64,000 nt of DNA from CAZNDN01 sp964571815 (GTDB lineage Bacteria; Fibrobacterota; Chitinivibrionia; Chitinivibrionales; WJKA01): positions 1 to 64,000 of the forward strand of contig CAZNDN010000002.1 of assembly GCA_964571815.1 (NCBI GenBank). Direction: 5' to 3'. A program made the position numbers and the translations under genes. The stretch's first letter is position 1; each line of letters starts with the position of its first letter. Under the pieces are notes generated by a model. That model made no database searches. It saw nothing but the letters and a program-made list of their open reading frames with translations, and was not told the origin of the DNA. This document shows positions 49,706 through 58,354 of this stretch, one piece after another.

Positions 49706-51265
49706 TCAGACGCCGGATCTCTGTTTGAACTCACCGACAAACGATATGACGGCCCGGGCCGGCTTGCGCAGTTTTCGCGGAAGTGTCCGCGCAACAAACC
49801 GCATCAGCGTGTAATCTTCGTCCTCCAACGTTCCTAATACAAATGCCGACAGGAGGTAGGTCACGGCGCCGGCCGATCCCGAGAGCAGGAAGCCCGCCGG
49901 ACCATGAAGCTGGGAGAGAATGGAGAGTATGACCGAGGCCATGATGATGGTAGCCAGGACAATCTTTGAAAGCGAGACAATCGGATACTTCAGTTTCATG
50001 GTTTTGCACGTATAGAAAAGCCCTCCCACCGAACCGAGTACCGTCGTAACGGCGTAGCAGGATGCCGCGCCTACCGCACCGAAAGGTTTGATGAAAATGA
50101 GGTCGAGAACAATGTTGACGATTGCCAGAACAGCGCCGTATTTGTAGATAAATCCCTGGTGCTCGTAGCCATAGAGGATAGCGGAGGCGGGATTGGAGAG
50201 GCTTGTCAAAATAGCGGCCAGGAACATGATTTGAAGCACGCGCTGGGCGCCCACGTAGTCGTGACCGTAGAGAAAGTGCACGATCTCATAGGAAAGAATA
50301 GCGCCGGCAACCCCTACCGGAAATGATATGAATGCCAGGTAGCGAGTCGAAACGAAAAAGACCCGTTTCATCTTGTCGCGATCGCCGGACCCGAAGTAGT
50401 GCGACATCGCGGGGAAGAGTACGCGCCAGAATGTAGTGGGAAGCACCGACATGATTCGCTGTGCAATATTGACACCGAGATTGTAGTATGCCACCTCGGT
50501 TGAAGGACAGAAGCGGCCGAGGAAGAAATTCTCGCTCTTGTCCCAGACGACTTTGTCGCAGATGAGAATGGCCATCACGCCGGCATTGTACTTGTGTATG
50601 CGCCGACGCAGAGACTCTCCCGCCGGCCTCCGTTCACCGGAGAAGAACCCTTCTCGTCGAAGGACTCCGTAGTAGAACAGTGCATTGGCGAAGGAAAACA
50701 CCAGCATCACCACGAGGATCCCGTCAATACCCCATCCGCGGAGAAGGACTACCACTTTTGCCAGAAACGAGAGAGGTGAGAGGGTGAGACTCGCGATCGT
50801 GAAATACTCGAACTTCTGAATACCCTCGATGGCCGCCGAAAAAATGGCCGTTACGACACCGGGCAGCAAACCCAGGAAAGCCAGGAGAAAGTAGAAAGAC
50901 TCTTGCGGCGAGAAGAAGAAGTCGGCAATGCCGGTCCGAAAGAAAACAAGAATGACGGTCACCACCGCGGTGAGGACGAATTCAATCTTGAGAACAAACA
51001 GTACGATCGGCGTTAACTCGTCGACCTCACCCTTGCCTTTGTGTTCGGCGACGAATTTGGTCACCGCGTGTATCAGCCCCATTCCCAGCGCCCACGAGAA
51101 GGTCCCGGTGAACCAGAGAATGAGCGTGAATACTCCGTAGTTGGAGGGGCCGAGTTGACGAGCGACCCATACCGAAATCACCCACGTCATGATCAGCATG
51201 AACATGGTATTGAACAGATTCAACAGCGAGTTCTTGATCAGTTTTCTGCCATGGACTATTTGCAT
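49706..51265 (-). CDS. Wzx-type polysaccharide flippase
   Basis: A 519-residue MATE/MOP-superfamily membrane protein with about 14 hydrophobic helices. SLLNLFNTMFMLIMTWVISVWVARQLGPSNYGVFTL, cited in part, is the typical Wzx start (R-x-L-G-P-x-x-Y-G). It flips lipid-linked oligosaccharide units from the cytoplasmic to the periplasmic side. It is third in a minus operon with two GT4 glycosyltransferases, with 3 nt between it and the middle gene. No polymerase (Wzy) is visible in the operon. Confidence 0.9.
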   Translation of the reverse strand: MQIVHGRKLIKNSLLNLFNTMFMLIMTWVISVWVARQLGPSNYGVFTLILWFTGTFSWALGMGLIHAVTKFVAEHKGKGEVDELTPIVLFVLKIEFVLTAVVTVILVFFRTGIADFFFSPQESFYFLLAFLGLLPGVVTAIFSAAIEGIQKFEYFTIASLTLSPLSFLAKVVVLLRGWGIDGILVVMLVFSFANALFYYGVLRREGFFSGERRPAGESLRRRIHKYNAGVMAILICDKVVWDKSENFFLGRFCPSTEVAYYNLGVNIAQRIMSVLPTTFWRVLFPAMSHYFGSGDRDKMKRVFFVSTRYLAFISFPVGVAGAILSYEIVHFLYGHDYVGAQRVLQIMFLAAILTSLSNPASAILYGYEHQGFIYKYGAVLAIVNIVLDLIFIKPFGAVGAASCYAVTTVLGSVGGLFYTCKTMKLKYPIVSLSKIVLATIIMASVILSILSQLHGPAGFLLSGSAGAVTYLLSAFVLGTLEDEDYTLMRFVARTLPRKLRKPARAVISFVGEFKQRSGV

Positions 51266-51268
51266 CGC

Positions 51269-52486
51269 TTACCGCCCCGCCACGTTCCGATACCATCGAC
51301 CGGCATGTCCGTACACAACCGTCGGATCACACAAGTCGTGCACCCGTATCCGCGCTTCCGAGCCGAGTCGCGAAACGAGACTCGCATCGTCAAGCAGCAC
51401 TTCCAGCACGCGGGCCAGATCTTCACTGTCGCCGACCTCAAAGAGCATCCCCGAACGATTCTCTTCCAGTATCTCCGGATACCCTCCGCACCTCGCTGCT
51501 ACCACCGCCAGTCCGCAGGCCATCGCTTCGAGGCAGGCATAGGAGAAATTCTCCCACAACGAGGGGAAGATCGCCAGCGAAGCCGAGCGCAGATAGCCTG
51601 AAACTTCGCTGCCGCTCACGCCGGGATTCCAGGTAACCGTTTCGGTGAGCCCGGCGCGGTTGATCCGGTTGCGGATGTAATCCCCGTATTCCATGCCGTC
51701 CGCCAGGCAGCCGTACGCCCGGCCCAGAAGCAGCAGCGGCGGCAGGGATCGTCGGCTGCGAAGCAACGCGTAAGATTCGAGAAGGAGGTGGACTCCCTTA
51801 CGATGTTCGATACGGCCCACGTAAATCCACCCTCCTCCCCGCGTCGGTTCGAAATCCCCAACCGGAAGCGGATTGGGATACACCTCGACGTGCCCCAGAG
51901 ACCACCTGCTGCGCAAATCCGCGGCCAGGGCGCGGGTCGGCGATGAAACCCCGAACGCTCGTCGTGCAGCCGACCGTTCGAGACGCCCCAGAAGAAAACG
52001 GTCCACGGGATGTTCAGGAATGCGGTCAAGTGTGCGCACGGTCTCCCAGGGAGTATGAAGTCTGACAACCGTCCCGGTAACACCGGCTCTGGTAAAAAAA
52101 AAGCCCTCGGCATTGCACTCCGGGAATTCAATCACGTCGAATTCCAGTCCCGATTGCCGCAGCCTGAGGTATTCACGGAAAGCCTCCCGCGCCCATGCAA
52201 GCTTCTCAAGCGTGCGCGGCATGACGTACCGGCACACGCGGCGCAGCGGATACCACATTCGCCCCCCGGGCAAGGGGAAAGTACCGGGCGGTATGCGGTG
52301 AATCCGGACGGCGCTATCCTCCCGGCCGTGGGCCCTTCCGTCGGCCGACCGGCAAATCACATCGACCTCATGACCTTCACTGCTGAAACAGCGTGCCGCA
52401 TACGCCGTATAGGTGCCGATACCGCCAAAGCCCGTATCGGGTGGGTATTCATTGGAAACAAAAAGAATCCGCATAGAGGGCCTCAT
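51269..52486 (-). CDS. GT4-family glycosyltransferase
   Basis: A 405-residue GT-B enzyme. The N-terminal MRILFVSNEYPPDTGFGGIGTYTA is typical for GT4, and the C-terminal donor domain has VGRIEHRKGVHLLLESYALL and the EX7E block in ASLAIFPSLWENFSYACLEAMACGLAVVA. It adds a sugar from an NDP-sugar to a growing lipid-linked glycan. ATG 52486 overlaps the upstream stop by ATGA; ATG 52474 is an alternative. Substrate is unknown. Confidence 0.92.
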   Translation of the reverse strand: MRPSMRILFVSNEYPPDTGFGGIGTYTAYAARCFSSEGHEVDVICRSADGRAHGREDSAVRIHRIPPGTFPLPGGRMWYPLRRVCRYVMPRTLEKLAWAREAFREYLRLRQSGLEFDVIEFPECNAEGFFFTRAGVTGTVVRLHTPWETVRTLDRIPEHPVDRFLLGRLERSAARRAFGVSSPTRALAADLRSRWSLGHVEVYPNPLPVGDFEPTRGGGWIYVGRIEHRKGVHLLLESYALLRSRRSLPPLLLLGRAYGCLADGMEYGDYIRNRINRAGLTETVTWNPGVSGSEVSGYLRSASLAIFPSLWENFSYACLEAMACGLAVVAARCGGYPEILEENRSGMLFEVGDSEDLARVLEVLLDDASLVSRLGSEARIRVHDLCDPTVVYGHAGRWYRNVAGR

Positions 52487-53712
52487 CCACCGCCTCGCCG
52501 CAACTTCTCCGCCTCGGGGCGCGCCCGTTCAAACGCCCTGATCGTACGTTCGGCAATATAACGCGGGTCGTGACGTTTTCGAACCGCTTCGGCGGCCCTG
52601 CGCCCCATTGCTTTCGCCTCTTCGCGATTCTCAACCAACTCGCCCAGGCACCGCAGGAGACCGTCCGGGTCGGAGGGGCCAAAGAGCATGCCGGTCCTCG
52701 TGTGCTCAACAAGCTCATTGATTCCGCCCGTATCCGTGCTCACCACGGGAAGTGCCGCGGCCATGGCTTCCAGCAGCGAGTAGGGCGAATTGTCAAACAG
52801 TGAAGGAAGCAGGAATATGTCGGACCGACCGTACAGAGCCGGCAGCGAAACACGATTGATCGGGCCCGGGAACCACATGCGGCCGCGCTGTTCATCGGTC
52901 AATGTTCGTTCAATTGCACGGCGGTATTCCAGGGAACTGCCCGAAGAGGTCTCTCCGGCAATGGTGAAATGCACATCCGGCCGCAAAGCGAGTATCCTCC
53001 GCGTGCACTTGACCAGCAGCTCCGCCCCTTTCCTGCACTCAAGCCTGCCGGTGAATAGAATGTCGACCCGGTCCCCCGGCGGTGTGCCCGTGGCTGATGA
53101 GGCCGTGAATGATCCGATGTCAAGGGGAAGCCTGATCAATTCCACCTTCTCTCCGGCGATACCGTACCGTCTCTCCGCCTCCCGTTTTACCGCCATACTC
53201 GGGCTGACATAGAGCCGGCCCCTGCGTATGCCCTGCCGCTCAAGCGTATACCATGCCCTTCTTCTGCGCGAAGGGGAGGTACGATTGTAGCAGTCAATCA
53301 GATACGTCGGCGTATGCAGATGGATAACCAGGGCAGGACCCATGTCGTTTCGGAACCGGGAGGCCAACCCGTTATACTCCGGACTCTCAACGACATCGAG
53401 CCGGTGCTCGGCATGGAGGGCGCGTACGAGCTGATATGCCCCGCGCGAGTAGCCCCTCTGCCAGGCAACTTCTCCGTAGGAAAACCTGTCTCTCAGCCGC
53501 CGGCAAAGGCCGCGGGGAGGCCGGCTTCGAAATGTTGCGAATCGCACGCCGGAATCGAGTGGATCGGGAATCGTACCTTCCTTGGCCAGGACAAAGACAC
53601 CGTGGCCCATGCGAGCCAGCGCATTGGCCATTACGTACGTGTAGGTCGCAATCCCCCCGTGGTCGACCCCCGAGCGTGTTGGATATTCCGCATTTACCAG
53701 AGCGATATTCAT
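52483..53712 (-). CDS. GT4-family glycosyltransferase
   Basis: A 409-residue GT-B enzyme. MNIALVNAEYPTRSGVDHGGIATYTYVMANALARMGH is the nucleotide-sugar GT4 start (cited in part), VDILFTGRLECRKGAELLV begins the donor domain, and FLLPSLFDNSPYSLLEAMAAALPVV holds the EX7E-type block. It is first in the flippase operon and overlaps the next transferase by ATGA. It is more similar in layout to the second enzyme than to unrelated GT4 proteins, so the pair may be paralogs. No strong Shine-Dalgarno is seen before ATG 53712. Confidence 0.92.
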   Translation of the reverse strand: MNIALVNAEYPTRSGVDHGGIATYTYVMANALARMGHGVFVLAKEGTIPDPLDSGVRFATFRSRPPRGLCRRLRDRFSYGEVAWQRGYSRGAYQLVRALHAEHRLDVVESPEYNGLASRFRNDMGPALVIHLHTPTYLIDCYNRTSPSRRRRAWYTLERQGIRRGRLYVSPSMAVKREAERRYGIAGEKVELIRLPLDIGSFTASSATGTPPGDRVDILFTGRLECRKGAELLVKCTRRILALRPDVHFTIAGETSSGSSLEYRRAIERTLTDEQRGRMWFPGPINRVSLPALYGRSDIFLLPSLFDNSPYSLLEAMAAALPVVSTDTGGINELVEHTRTGMLFGPSDPDGLLRCLGELVENREEAKAMGRRAAEAVRKRHDPRYIAERTIRAFERARPEAEKLRRGGG

Positions 53713-53879
53713 ACGGTATGGCACGCGGGCGGCCGTACCTGCGTTCTTGCGACCGAGCCCGGCCCTCCTTCATATTCCCGGCGACAACTCCTCCCCCGTC
53801 GGTCCCGTTCGACCGGCACCCCCGATACCGACCATTGTCTCGGCGGCGCTTCCCGGGAAGCCTCGAGGCGGCAATTAAC

Positions 53880-53908
53880 TATATATTCTATCGTTGAGGC
53901 CGCGACAA
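53880..53908 (-). promoter_or_regulatory. Sigma70-type promoter of the flippase operon
   Basis: On the minus strand TTGTCG (53903-53908), a 17-nt spacer and TATATA (53880-53885), about 170 nt upstream of the first glycosyltransferase. Confidence 0.6.
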
Positions 53909-54031
53909 ATGCAAAAATCCCCTTTTCACCGGTTGAGCCCGTGGATCGAGGAGAAAGACCGGGGACCCCGGAACTTCGTGCTCATCGTTTCAGCCCCTGA
54001 AAGCGGGAAACGGGCATAACACAGTACGATT

Positions 54032-54060
54032 TTGACTTTGAAACGACCACGTAGTATACT
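54032..54060 (+). promoter_or_regulatory. Sigma70-type promoter of the cohesin-like gene
   Basis: TTGACT (54032-54037), a 17-nt spacer and TATACT (54055-54060), each five of six consensus bases, 34 nt before the ATG. Confidence 0.75.
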
Positions 54061-54094
54061 GAGTAAGGAACTGTTGTCAAGGAGCGGAGAACGA

Positions 54095-54895
54095 ATGAAC
54101 CGGGCTTTTGTGTTCGTAGCTCTTACCTGGGTAGCCATAACCCTTGTCGTTGCCGGCCCCAACCACGACGCCGGCATCGCTGTCGACCTTGACCCGTTTT
54201 CCCCGGAGATCGACTCGATTGATACGACCGGAGAGCAGTCCCTTCTTCTTGCGGTTTCGGCATTGGATGCGGTCGATCTGGACAGCTACTCGTTCGAGCT
54301 GCACTATGATCCGGCAGTGCTGGAATTCGTGTCCGCAAGCGCCGAGGATCCCTTCCAGGGAATGGAAAACATGCTGAAACGAAACGGGGGATCGATTCTC
54401 GCGATGGAGCCGGATACAAGTCGGGAAGGCGTCGTAGGCTTCAGTTGCACCCTCACCAGCGACAACGCTGAGGATGCTCCCGAAGGCAAGGGGTTACTCG
54501 CGGTAATCCTTTTCAATGTGCGGGAAATGAACAAATCGTGTACACTGACCGTCTCTTCGACCTTGTTCTGCGACTGGGAGCAGGTATGCGACTCCGTATC
54601 CCGGGCCTACCCTGCTTACTTCGCCGGTCAGTCTCCCACTCATCTGGTCCGTTACCCCCTCCGAAGCGCCGCGCCCGGTCGGTATTTCACCGGCAGAATG
54701 ATGTGTGACCCGCGAGGCAGAATTCTGCGGCCGGAGGCAGGCCGACTCCGACACATTGTGGACGGGCAGGTAGTCCCAACTGTCTCGAGATCGGGGCTAC
54801 AGATACTCTTTGCCGTTCCGCTGACCGGTGAATACAGGCTGCGCGCTTTGAGTGGGCGGGAGGAAGCAACCGATAGTAGGAAAGTACCCAACTAA
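54095..54895 (+). CDS. Secreted protein with cohesin-like domain
   Basis: A 266-residue exported protein. The signal is AFVFVALTWVAITLVVAG. The next 150 residues look like a cohesin fold: SLLLAVSALDAVDLDSYSFELHYDPAVLEFVSASA, cited in part, contains the LxYDPxVLEF signature, and GFSCTLTSDNAEDAPEGKGLLAVILFNV gives the closing G-x-G-x-L-A-x-I-x-F. The C-terminal part (PLRSAAPGRYFTGRMMCDPRGRILRP) is unrelated. No dockerin is visible nearby, so it is unlikely to be a cellulosome. GGAG precedes ATG, with a strong promoter of its own. Confidence 0.75.
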   Translation: MNRAFVFVALTWVAITLVVAGPNHDAGIAVDLDPFSPEIDSIDTTGEQSLLLAVSALDAVDLDSYSFELHYDPAVLEFVSASAEDPFQGMENMLKRNGGSILAMEPDTSREGVVGFSCTLTSDNAEDAPEGKGLLAVILFNVREMNKSCTLTVSSTLFCDWEQVCDSVSRAYPAYFAGQSPTHLVRYPLRSAAPGRYFTGRMMCDPRGRILRPEAGRLRHIVDGQVVPTVSRSGLQILFAVPLTGEYRLRALSGREEATDSRKVPN

Positions 54896-55033
54896 CCCTC
54901 AGGAAGCCGGAATTGCTCGAGGCCCCCGGATTTCAGGGCTACTTCACTTCGTTCCGTACTTTCCCCCTCCGGTGGGGGGGGCCGAATTCCGACATGACGC
55001 AATCCGTCAGTTTTGAACCGGTCCTCGACTACC

Positions 55034-55903
55034 TCACGGGATTATCTTATTGACGGGATACTCCACGATTCCCGAGGCTCCGGCAATCTTGAGCTGGGGA
55101 ATAATGTGCTTGGCATCGCGGGTCCGAATGATCGTCTCTACCGCGAGCCAGCCGGAATCGGAAAGATAGGAGACGGTGGGATTGTGCAGGGCCGGCAGTA
55201 TCCCCAGAATTTTCTGCAGTACGTTTTCCTCGCAGTTGCACTTGAGCCCGACGTAGTTCTCGGCGTCCAGGGTTCCGCGCAGCAGCATTTCAATGTTCTG
55301 AAGTTTGCGCTTCTTCCAAACGTTCTTCCAGGCTTCCTTATTGGCGATAAGGATCGTACTGGTCTCCAGCACTTCGTCGATAATTCTGAGCTTGTTCGCC
55401 TTCAAAGACGATCCCGTCTCGGTAATATCGACAATGGCGTCGACCAGCCGGGGCGGCTTGACTTCGGTAGCGCCCCAGGAGAATTCAACCTCAACCGCAA
55501 TCCTCTTCTTCTTGAAGAAGCGCTTCGTGGTATCCACCAGTTCGGTGGCAATACGCTTGCCCTGCAGATCCTCGGCCTTTTTGAACCGTGACCCTTCCGA
55601 AACAGCCAGCACCCATCTGCATTTCCTGCGCGTGGCTTTGCTGTATTCAAGTTCGCATATTCGCTCAACCCGGGCACGATTCTCCACCGTCCAATCGTAA
55701 CCGGTAATTCCCGCGTCGAGGATTCCCTGTTCCACGTACCGCGGCATCTCCTGCGGCCGCATGAGTACAAGATCAAGCTCGTCATCATCGGAAGAAGGGT
55801 AGTAGGCACGCTGACCCACGTGAATGTGCACACCGGCCTTGCGGAAAAGCTCGATGGTCGACTTCTCCAGGCTTCCTTTCGGGAGTCCAAGGGCAAGTTT
55901 CAT
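55034..55903 (-). CDS. hisG: ATP phosphoribosyltransferase, long form
   Basis: A 289-residue HisG of the long type, the first enzyme of histidine synthesis, joining PRPP and ATP. MKLALGLPKGSLEKSTIELF begins it, DAGITGYDWTVEN holds the active site, ADLVDITETGSSLKANKL-like VDAIVDITETGSSLKANKL is canonical, and the C-terminal ACT-like domain (about residues 205-289) gives feedback inhibition by histidine. It overlaps etfA by ATGA, an unusual partner, since hisF is divergent about 2.4 kb away. Confidence 0.95.
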   Translation of the reverse strand: MKLALGLPKGSLEKSTIELFRKAGVHIHVGQRAYYPSSDDDELDLVLMRPQEMPRYVEQGILDAGITGYDWTVENRARVERICELEYSKATRRKCRWVLAVSEGSRFKKAEDLQGKRIATELVDTTKRFFKKKRIAVEVEFSWGATEVKPPRLVDAIVDITETGSSLKANKLRIIDEVLETSTILIANKEAWKNVWKKRKLQNIEMLLRGTLDAENYVGLKCNCEENVLQKILGILPALHNPTVSYLSDSGWLAVETIIRTRDAKHIIPQLKIAGASGIVEYPVNKIIP

Positions 55904-57108
55904 GATTGCTGTTCCCCCTCACTCTTGAATGCCGCCGTGAGGGCGGGGACGATTTCCAGAGCATTGCCTACGATCCCGAGATCGGCGATCTGGAAAATGT
56001 CCGCGTCGGGATCGGAATTGACCGCAATGATATATTCGGAAGACTGCATACCGGCCTGATGTTGCACTGCTCCGGATATGCCGCATGCGATGTAGAGTTT
56101 AGGGCATACCGTCTTGCCTGTCTGGCCCACCTGATGCGAATACGGCATCCACCCCGCATCCACGGCCGCGCGCGAAGAACCCACGGCGCCGCCAAGCACT
56201 TCGGCAAGATCGCGAAGCATGTCGAAATTCTCGGGTTTCTGCATGCCTCTGCCGCCGGAGACAATAATGTCCGCCTCGGTAATATTGACGGTCGATTCGA
56301 CTTCCTTCACACTATCCACAATCGTCGTACGCTCCCTGACCGAGCCCGGCTCAACCTTGTGCACGACTACTTCTCCCCCGCGGTGCGGATCAAGAGCGGC
56401 CGGTTTCATGACTTTGTGCCGTACCGTCGCCATCTGGGGCCTGTGCCGGGGGCAGATAATCGTAGCCATGAGGTTGCCGCCGAATGCGGGACGCGTGCCC
56501 AGAAGCAGTTTCTTTTCGGCGTCAATCTCCAGCTTCGTACAGTCCGCCGTGAGACCTCCATATACCTTTGCGGCCACCTTCGGAACAAATGACCTCCCGA
56601 TCGCGGTCGCCCCGGCGAGAAATATGGAAGGCTTTTCCTTCTCAATGAAACCCGCCGTCAGTGTGGCATAGGTATCGTCCCGAAACGCCTCCAGATCGGG
56701 CCCGTCCATATAGACGACCTTGTCCGCTCCGTATTTGACAAGTTGTTCGGCTTTCTGATGCAACTCGTGGCCGATTACCACGGCAACGAGCTTCTCCCCG
56801 AGCTTGTCGGCCAGCTTCCGCCCCTCCCCGAGCACTTCAAACGATACCCCGTGGATCTCACCGTCGCGCTGCTCCACGAATACGGCCACGTTGTGAAAAG
56901 AATCGGGGTCCTCGTCGACGCCGGCCGACTCCCTGGTGATCGTGATCGCTCCATACTTTCTGCACGCCTCCACGCATGCGCCGCAGAGCGTACACGTGTC
57001 CAGATCGATCACCGCCTTCTTCTCGACCAGTTCAATTGCGTTCTCCGCACAAGCGCGCACACAGAGCCCGCATCCAATGCACTTCCCAAGGTCAACACTG
57101 ATACTCAT
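55900..57108 (-). CDS. etfA: Electron transfer flavoprotein alpha subunit fused to 2[4Fe-4S] ferredoxin
   Basis: A 402-residue EtfA carrying an N-terminal ferredoxin: CIGCGLCVRAC (Cys10-20) and CTLCGACVEAC (Cys39-49). The EtfA part has GVSFEVLGEGRKLADKLGE and the FAD-binding C-terminus VGSSRAAVDAGWMPYSHQVGQTGKTV, split as VGSSRAAVDAGWMPY plus HQVGQTGKTV. Ferredoxin-fused EtfA occurs in some electron-bifurcating or low-potential Etf complexes, such as caffeyl-CoA reductase in acetogens. The fusion suggests exchange with ferredoxin, but bifurcation is not shown by sequence alone. It overlaps hisG by ATGA and follows etfB. Confidence 0.93.
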   Translation of the reverse strand: MSISVDLGKCIGCGLCVRACAENAIELVEKKAVIDLDTCTLCGACVEACRKYGAITITRESAGVDEDPDSFHNVAVFVEQRDGEIHGVSFEVLGEGRKLADKLGEKLVAVVIGHELHQKAEQLVKYGADKVVYMDGPDLEAFRDDTYATLTAGFIEKEKPSIFLAGATAIGRSFVPKVAAKVYGGLTADCTKLEIDAEKKLLLGTRPAFGGNLMATIICPRHRPQMATVRHKVMKPAALDPHRGGEVVVHKVEPGSVRERTTIVDSVKEVESTVNITEADIIVSGGRGMQKPENFDMLRDLAEVLGGAVGSSRAAVDAGWMPYSHQVGQTGKTVCPKLYIACGISGAVQHQAGMQSSEYIIAVNSDPDADIFQIADLGIVGNALEIVPALTAAFKSEGEQQS

Positions 57109-57119
57109 GTAACCACCTG

Positions 57120-57908
57120 CTACTTGATTACGTTGAGGTCAAGCACCGTCGTCTTGATCCTGTTCACCATTTCGTCCATATCACCTGAGAGCTTTTCACC
57201 ACCACTCTTTCGCGGCGGTACAAACGATCTCAATACCTGGGTCGGACTGCCTTTCAGCCCCACCTTTTCAGGCTCAACGTCGAGTGCAGCGGCATCAAAA
57301 ACCGTGACCGAAGCCTTCTTCGCCCGCATCTTGCCCTTCAACGAAGCCATCCGGGGCTCATTGATCTCCTTCACGACCGTAATGAGTCCGGGAAGAGGCA
57401 TCTCCACCACCTCGTACCCATCCTCCATCATTCGCTCGACCCGGATCGCCGAATCCGTAATTTCTTCAACCTTGCGAACCCATGCCACAAATGGAAAATC
57501 AAGCATCTCGGCCACCCCCGGCCCGACCTGCGCCGTATCTCCATCGATGGCCTGCTTACCGCAGATCACCAGGTTCACCTCCCCCAGCTTCCGTATTCCC
57601 GCCGAAAGCTCCACGGACGTAGACCAGGTATCGGAGCCGGCCAGGTTCCGATCCGTGATAAGACAGGCCTCGTCGGCACCCATTGCAAGGGCTGACCGCA
57701 AGGCCGCGTCGGCCTGTGGAGGGCCCTTTGAAATTATCTTGACACATCCGCCCACTCGCTCCCGTATTCGCAACGCTTCCTCGACGGCATACTCGTCAAA
57801 GGGGTTCATCACGGCTTCCACACTGTCGCGAATGAGCGTACCCGTGTCCGGGTTGATCTTCACCTGCGTCGTTCCCGGAACCTGTTTGATACAAACAACG
57901 ATATTCAT
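57120..57908 (-). CDS. etfB: Electron transfer flavoprotein beta subunit
   Basis: A 262-residue EtfB. MNIVVCIKQVPGTTQVKINPDTGTLIRDSVEAVMNPFDEYAVEEALR, cited in part, is the clostridial-type EtfB start, and GKQAIDGDTAQVGPGVAEML holds the nucleotide-binding region. It pairs with the ferredoxin-fused EtfA. An upstream promoter and GGGAG before ATG 57908 support a main start for the etfBA-hisG transcript. Partner dehydrogenases are not in the window, unless the LhgO-like flavoprotein at 22729 is served by it, for which there is no direct evidence. Confidence 0.94.
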   Translation of the reverse strand: MNIVVCIKQVPGTTQVKINPDTGTLIRDSVEAVMNPFDEYAVEEALRIRERVGGCVKIISKGPPQADAALRSALAMGADEACLITDRNLAGSDTWSTSVELSAGIRKLGEVNLVICGKQAIDGDTAQVGPGVAEMLDFPFVAWVRKVEEITDSAIRVERMMEDGYEVVEMPLPGLITVVKEINEPRMASLKGKMRAKKASVTVFDAAALDVEPEKVGLKGSPTQVLRSFVPPRKSGGEKLSGDMDEMVNRIKTTVLDLNVIK

Positions 57909-58354
57909 GGCAACCACACTCCCGTGACCGGTGCTTCCCAAGCACCCTGTGGAGACTGCAAAAACATGAAAATATACAACACGCCTTCATAAATGTCGGC
58001 CTCACCGTTGACGTGGTGCCCCGGAAAGCCATGGGTTGCCTTTCTGATGTGGCCCGGCTACTCGGAATCCTTGCGTCTGCATCAGCACCCGTCCCCGGAG
58101 CGTGTGTGTCCCGCCGGCCGCGCTGTATCAACTATTTCGGCCATCTGCAAATCCGAATCAATAGACAAAACCCCGGTAACGGCTACTCCGGTCTCCGGGC
58201 GATTTCGCCCCCGAACCGGCATGGTATCGACCAAACGGCAACGGCATGGATACGCCCCCCGGAGAGCCGAGTGTTCACGGCGGGACCTCACACCCTGCCG
58301 TTGCGTATATTTTGACGTTCCGAGAATCCCACCAACACGAGAAAAGGAGCTGCC
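57909..58354. other. Divergent intergenic region between etfB and hisF
   Basis: About 445 bases without a credible gene. It holds the etfB promoter and a leader hairpin GGTGCTT CCC AAGCACC (57930-57946). No histidine leader peptide or riboswitch is recognised before hisF. Confidence 0.55.
57971..57999 (-). promoter_or_regulatory. Sigma70-type promoter of etfBA-hisG
   Basis: On the minus strand CCGACA (57994-57999), a 17-nt spacer and TATATT (57971-57976), about 60 nt before the etfB ATG. Confidence 0.55.

Larger units (their letters stand above)
53713..54094. other. Divergent promoter region between the flippase operon and the cohesin-like gene
   Basis: About 380 bases without a gene. It holds one promoter for each direction (53880-53908 minus, 54032-54060 plus). 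The rest has no recognised element. Confidence 0.6.

Noticed and set aside
51845..51860. tRNA-like T-arm string GGTTCGAAATCC
   Set aside because: It is inside a well-supported glycosyltransferase gene and no cloverleaf surrounds it.
54980..55000. CCCCC/GGGGG hairpin between the cohesin-like gene and hisG as a terminator
   Set aside because: No T run follows on either strand and the stem is a simple homopolymer match.
56743..57927. 394-residue frame antisense to etfAB
   Set aside because: etfA and etfB are certain; the antisense product is low-complexity Ser/Thr-rich with no motif.
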